A stretch of DNA of 6,492 bases from Eubacteriales bacterium (GTDB lineage: Bacteria; Bacillota; Clostridia; Christensenellales; CAG-138): positions 1 through 6,492 of the forward strand of contig JAUYTF010000401.1 of NCBI GenBank assembly GCA_030695285.1. The letters run 5' to 3'. Within the stretch, counting starts at the first letter, position 1. Every line of letters starts with the position of its first letter. Position numbers and translations under genes: made by a program. Below the pieces are notes generated by a model that saw only the letters and a list, made by a program, of their open reading frames with translations, was not told the DNA's origin and did no database searches. This document shows positions 5,866 through 6,492 of this stretch, in pieces.

Positions 5866-6492
5866 TTGTTTTCTCCTTTTGGCAGGCTAAATGCCCGCCC
5901 GTGCCGTTCTATTTTTCCATCGAAAACCAGTTTATCCATCGCGCGGTAGAGCGTCGTGCGGCTGATGCGAAGCGCATCTGCCAGTAGCGTTACGCTCCAT
6001 TCCGATTCATACAGCCCGTTTTCCGCGCGGGTCTTGATGTGGTTGAATACGCGCTCCTCCACGCTTTGCGGCAAAAATCCGTCCAGCCGTCCGCTCAAAA
6101 AGCGGATGCGCGCGGTGAGGTATCTCAGATAGCTTTCCGTCACACGAAAGTCGCGCTGCATCATGTCGCGCAGTGCTTCTTCTGAAATCAGCAGCAGCCA
6201 GGTGCTCTCGCTTGCCATCACGCGAGCGACATACGCCTCCTCGTCGTGAAACAGCGACGCCGCACCGAAAAGATCGGTCTGCCGTAGGATGCTCATGGGC
6301 ATTTTGTCGTTTTCGCTCTCTTTGGTGACCACGCATGTGCCGTAGAGGATGATGCCCAGCGCGCGCGCGGTATCCGCGCGGTCGAAGATCACTTGATCCT
6401 TCTCAAAATGCACCACCCGCACTCCTTTTGTCCCGAGGAGCGAAAAGATCTCCTCTTCTGAAAGGCGCGCGAAAAGAAACGTCTTTCCGGCA
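5862..6492 (-). CDS. Crp/Fnr-family transcriptional regulator, 5' end cut by window
   Basis: This is a cytoplasmic DNA-binding regulator with an N-terminal cyclic-nucleotide-binding-type beta barrel and a C-terminal winged HTH. The frame is open to the right edge, giving 209 visible residues. It starts AGKTFLFARLSEEEIFSLLG, which matches the family N-terminus, so the GTG at 6422 is internal and the real start lies outside the window, probably 10-20 residues upstream. The barrel shows VIFDRADTARALGIILYG and then DLFGAASLF (73-81). The dimer helix spans about 118-138. The HTH runs LLADALRISRTTLYRAMDKL (169-188), and the wing ends in a basic tail. The cluster of Cys seen in oxygen-sensing FNR is absent from the visible part, and the cAMP-contacting residues of E. 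coli CRP are not obvious, so the effector is unknown. As first gene of the importer operon, with an ATGA overlap to the receptor gene, it probably controls that operon. Any operator lies beyond the edge. Confidence 0.92.
   Translation of the reverse strand, partial: AGKTFLFARLSEEEIFSLLGTKGVRVVHFEKDQVIFDRADTARALGIILYGTCVVTKESENDKMPMSILRQTDLFGAASLFHDEEAYVARVMASESTWLLLISEEALRDMMQRDFRVTESYLRYLTARIRFLSGRLDGFLPQSVEERVFNHIKTRAENGLYESEWSVTLLADALRISRTTLYRAMDKLVFDGKIERHGRAFSLPKGENK

Noticed and set aside
6422..6422. GTG as the start of the Crp-family regulator
   Set aside because: The frame stays open upstream and encodes FARLSEEEIFSLLG, which matches the family N-terminus, so the gene runs off the edge.

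Overview
The window reads as a piece of chromosome from a moderately GC-rich Firmicute, most likely of the class Clostridia. The YebC N-terminus, the family 4 uracil-DNA glycosylase, the strong GGAGG-type ribosome binding sites and the Crp-family HTH all fit that group, but no rRNA or other firm taxonomic marker is present. All eight genes lie on the minus strand, so transcription runs from high to low coordinates. Coding density is very high. The longest non-coding gap is 112 bases, and no RNA gene, insertion sequence or CRISPR array was seen.

In transcription order, the first block (6492 to 3641) is a tightly overlapping four-gene operon: a Crp/Fnr-family regulator cut by the right edge, a substrate-binding lipoprotein, a membrane permease and a short ATPase. 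The overlaps are 4, 11 and 8 bases. Together they make a complete NitT/TauT/SsuABC-type ABC importer led by its own probable regulator. The imported substrate cannot be read from the sequence.

Next comes a single GNAT acetyltransferase (3600 to 3082). It has its own extended -10 promoter and clearly lower GC than the ABC genes before it.

The third block (2982 to 776) starts from a good sigma-A-type promoter at 3012-3040. It encodes an alpha/beta hydrolase of the lysophospholipase/monoacylglycerol lipase type, a NagB-fold protein that has lost most glucosamine-6-phosphate deaminase catalytic residues, and a family 4 Fe-S uracil-DNA glycosylase. The hydrolase and NagB-like genes overlap by an ATGA junction, and the glycosylase follows after 33 bases. 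A 112-base gap holding a perfect 17-base palindrome then leads to yebC, whose 3' end is cut by the left edge.

Most of the window is ordinary. The parts most worth a second look are the NagB-like probable pseudoenzyme, the regulator-first importer operon with unknown substrate, and the palindrome upstream of yebC. I do not see convincing evidence of a wholly new system.
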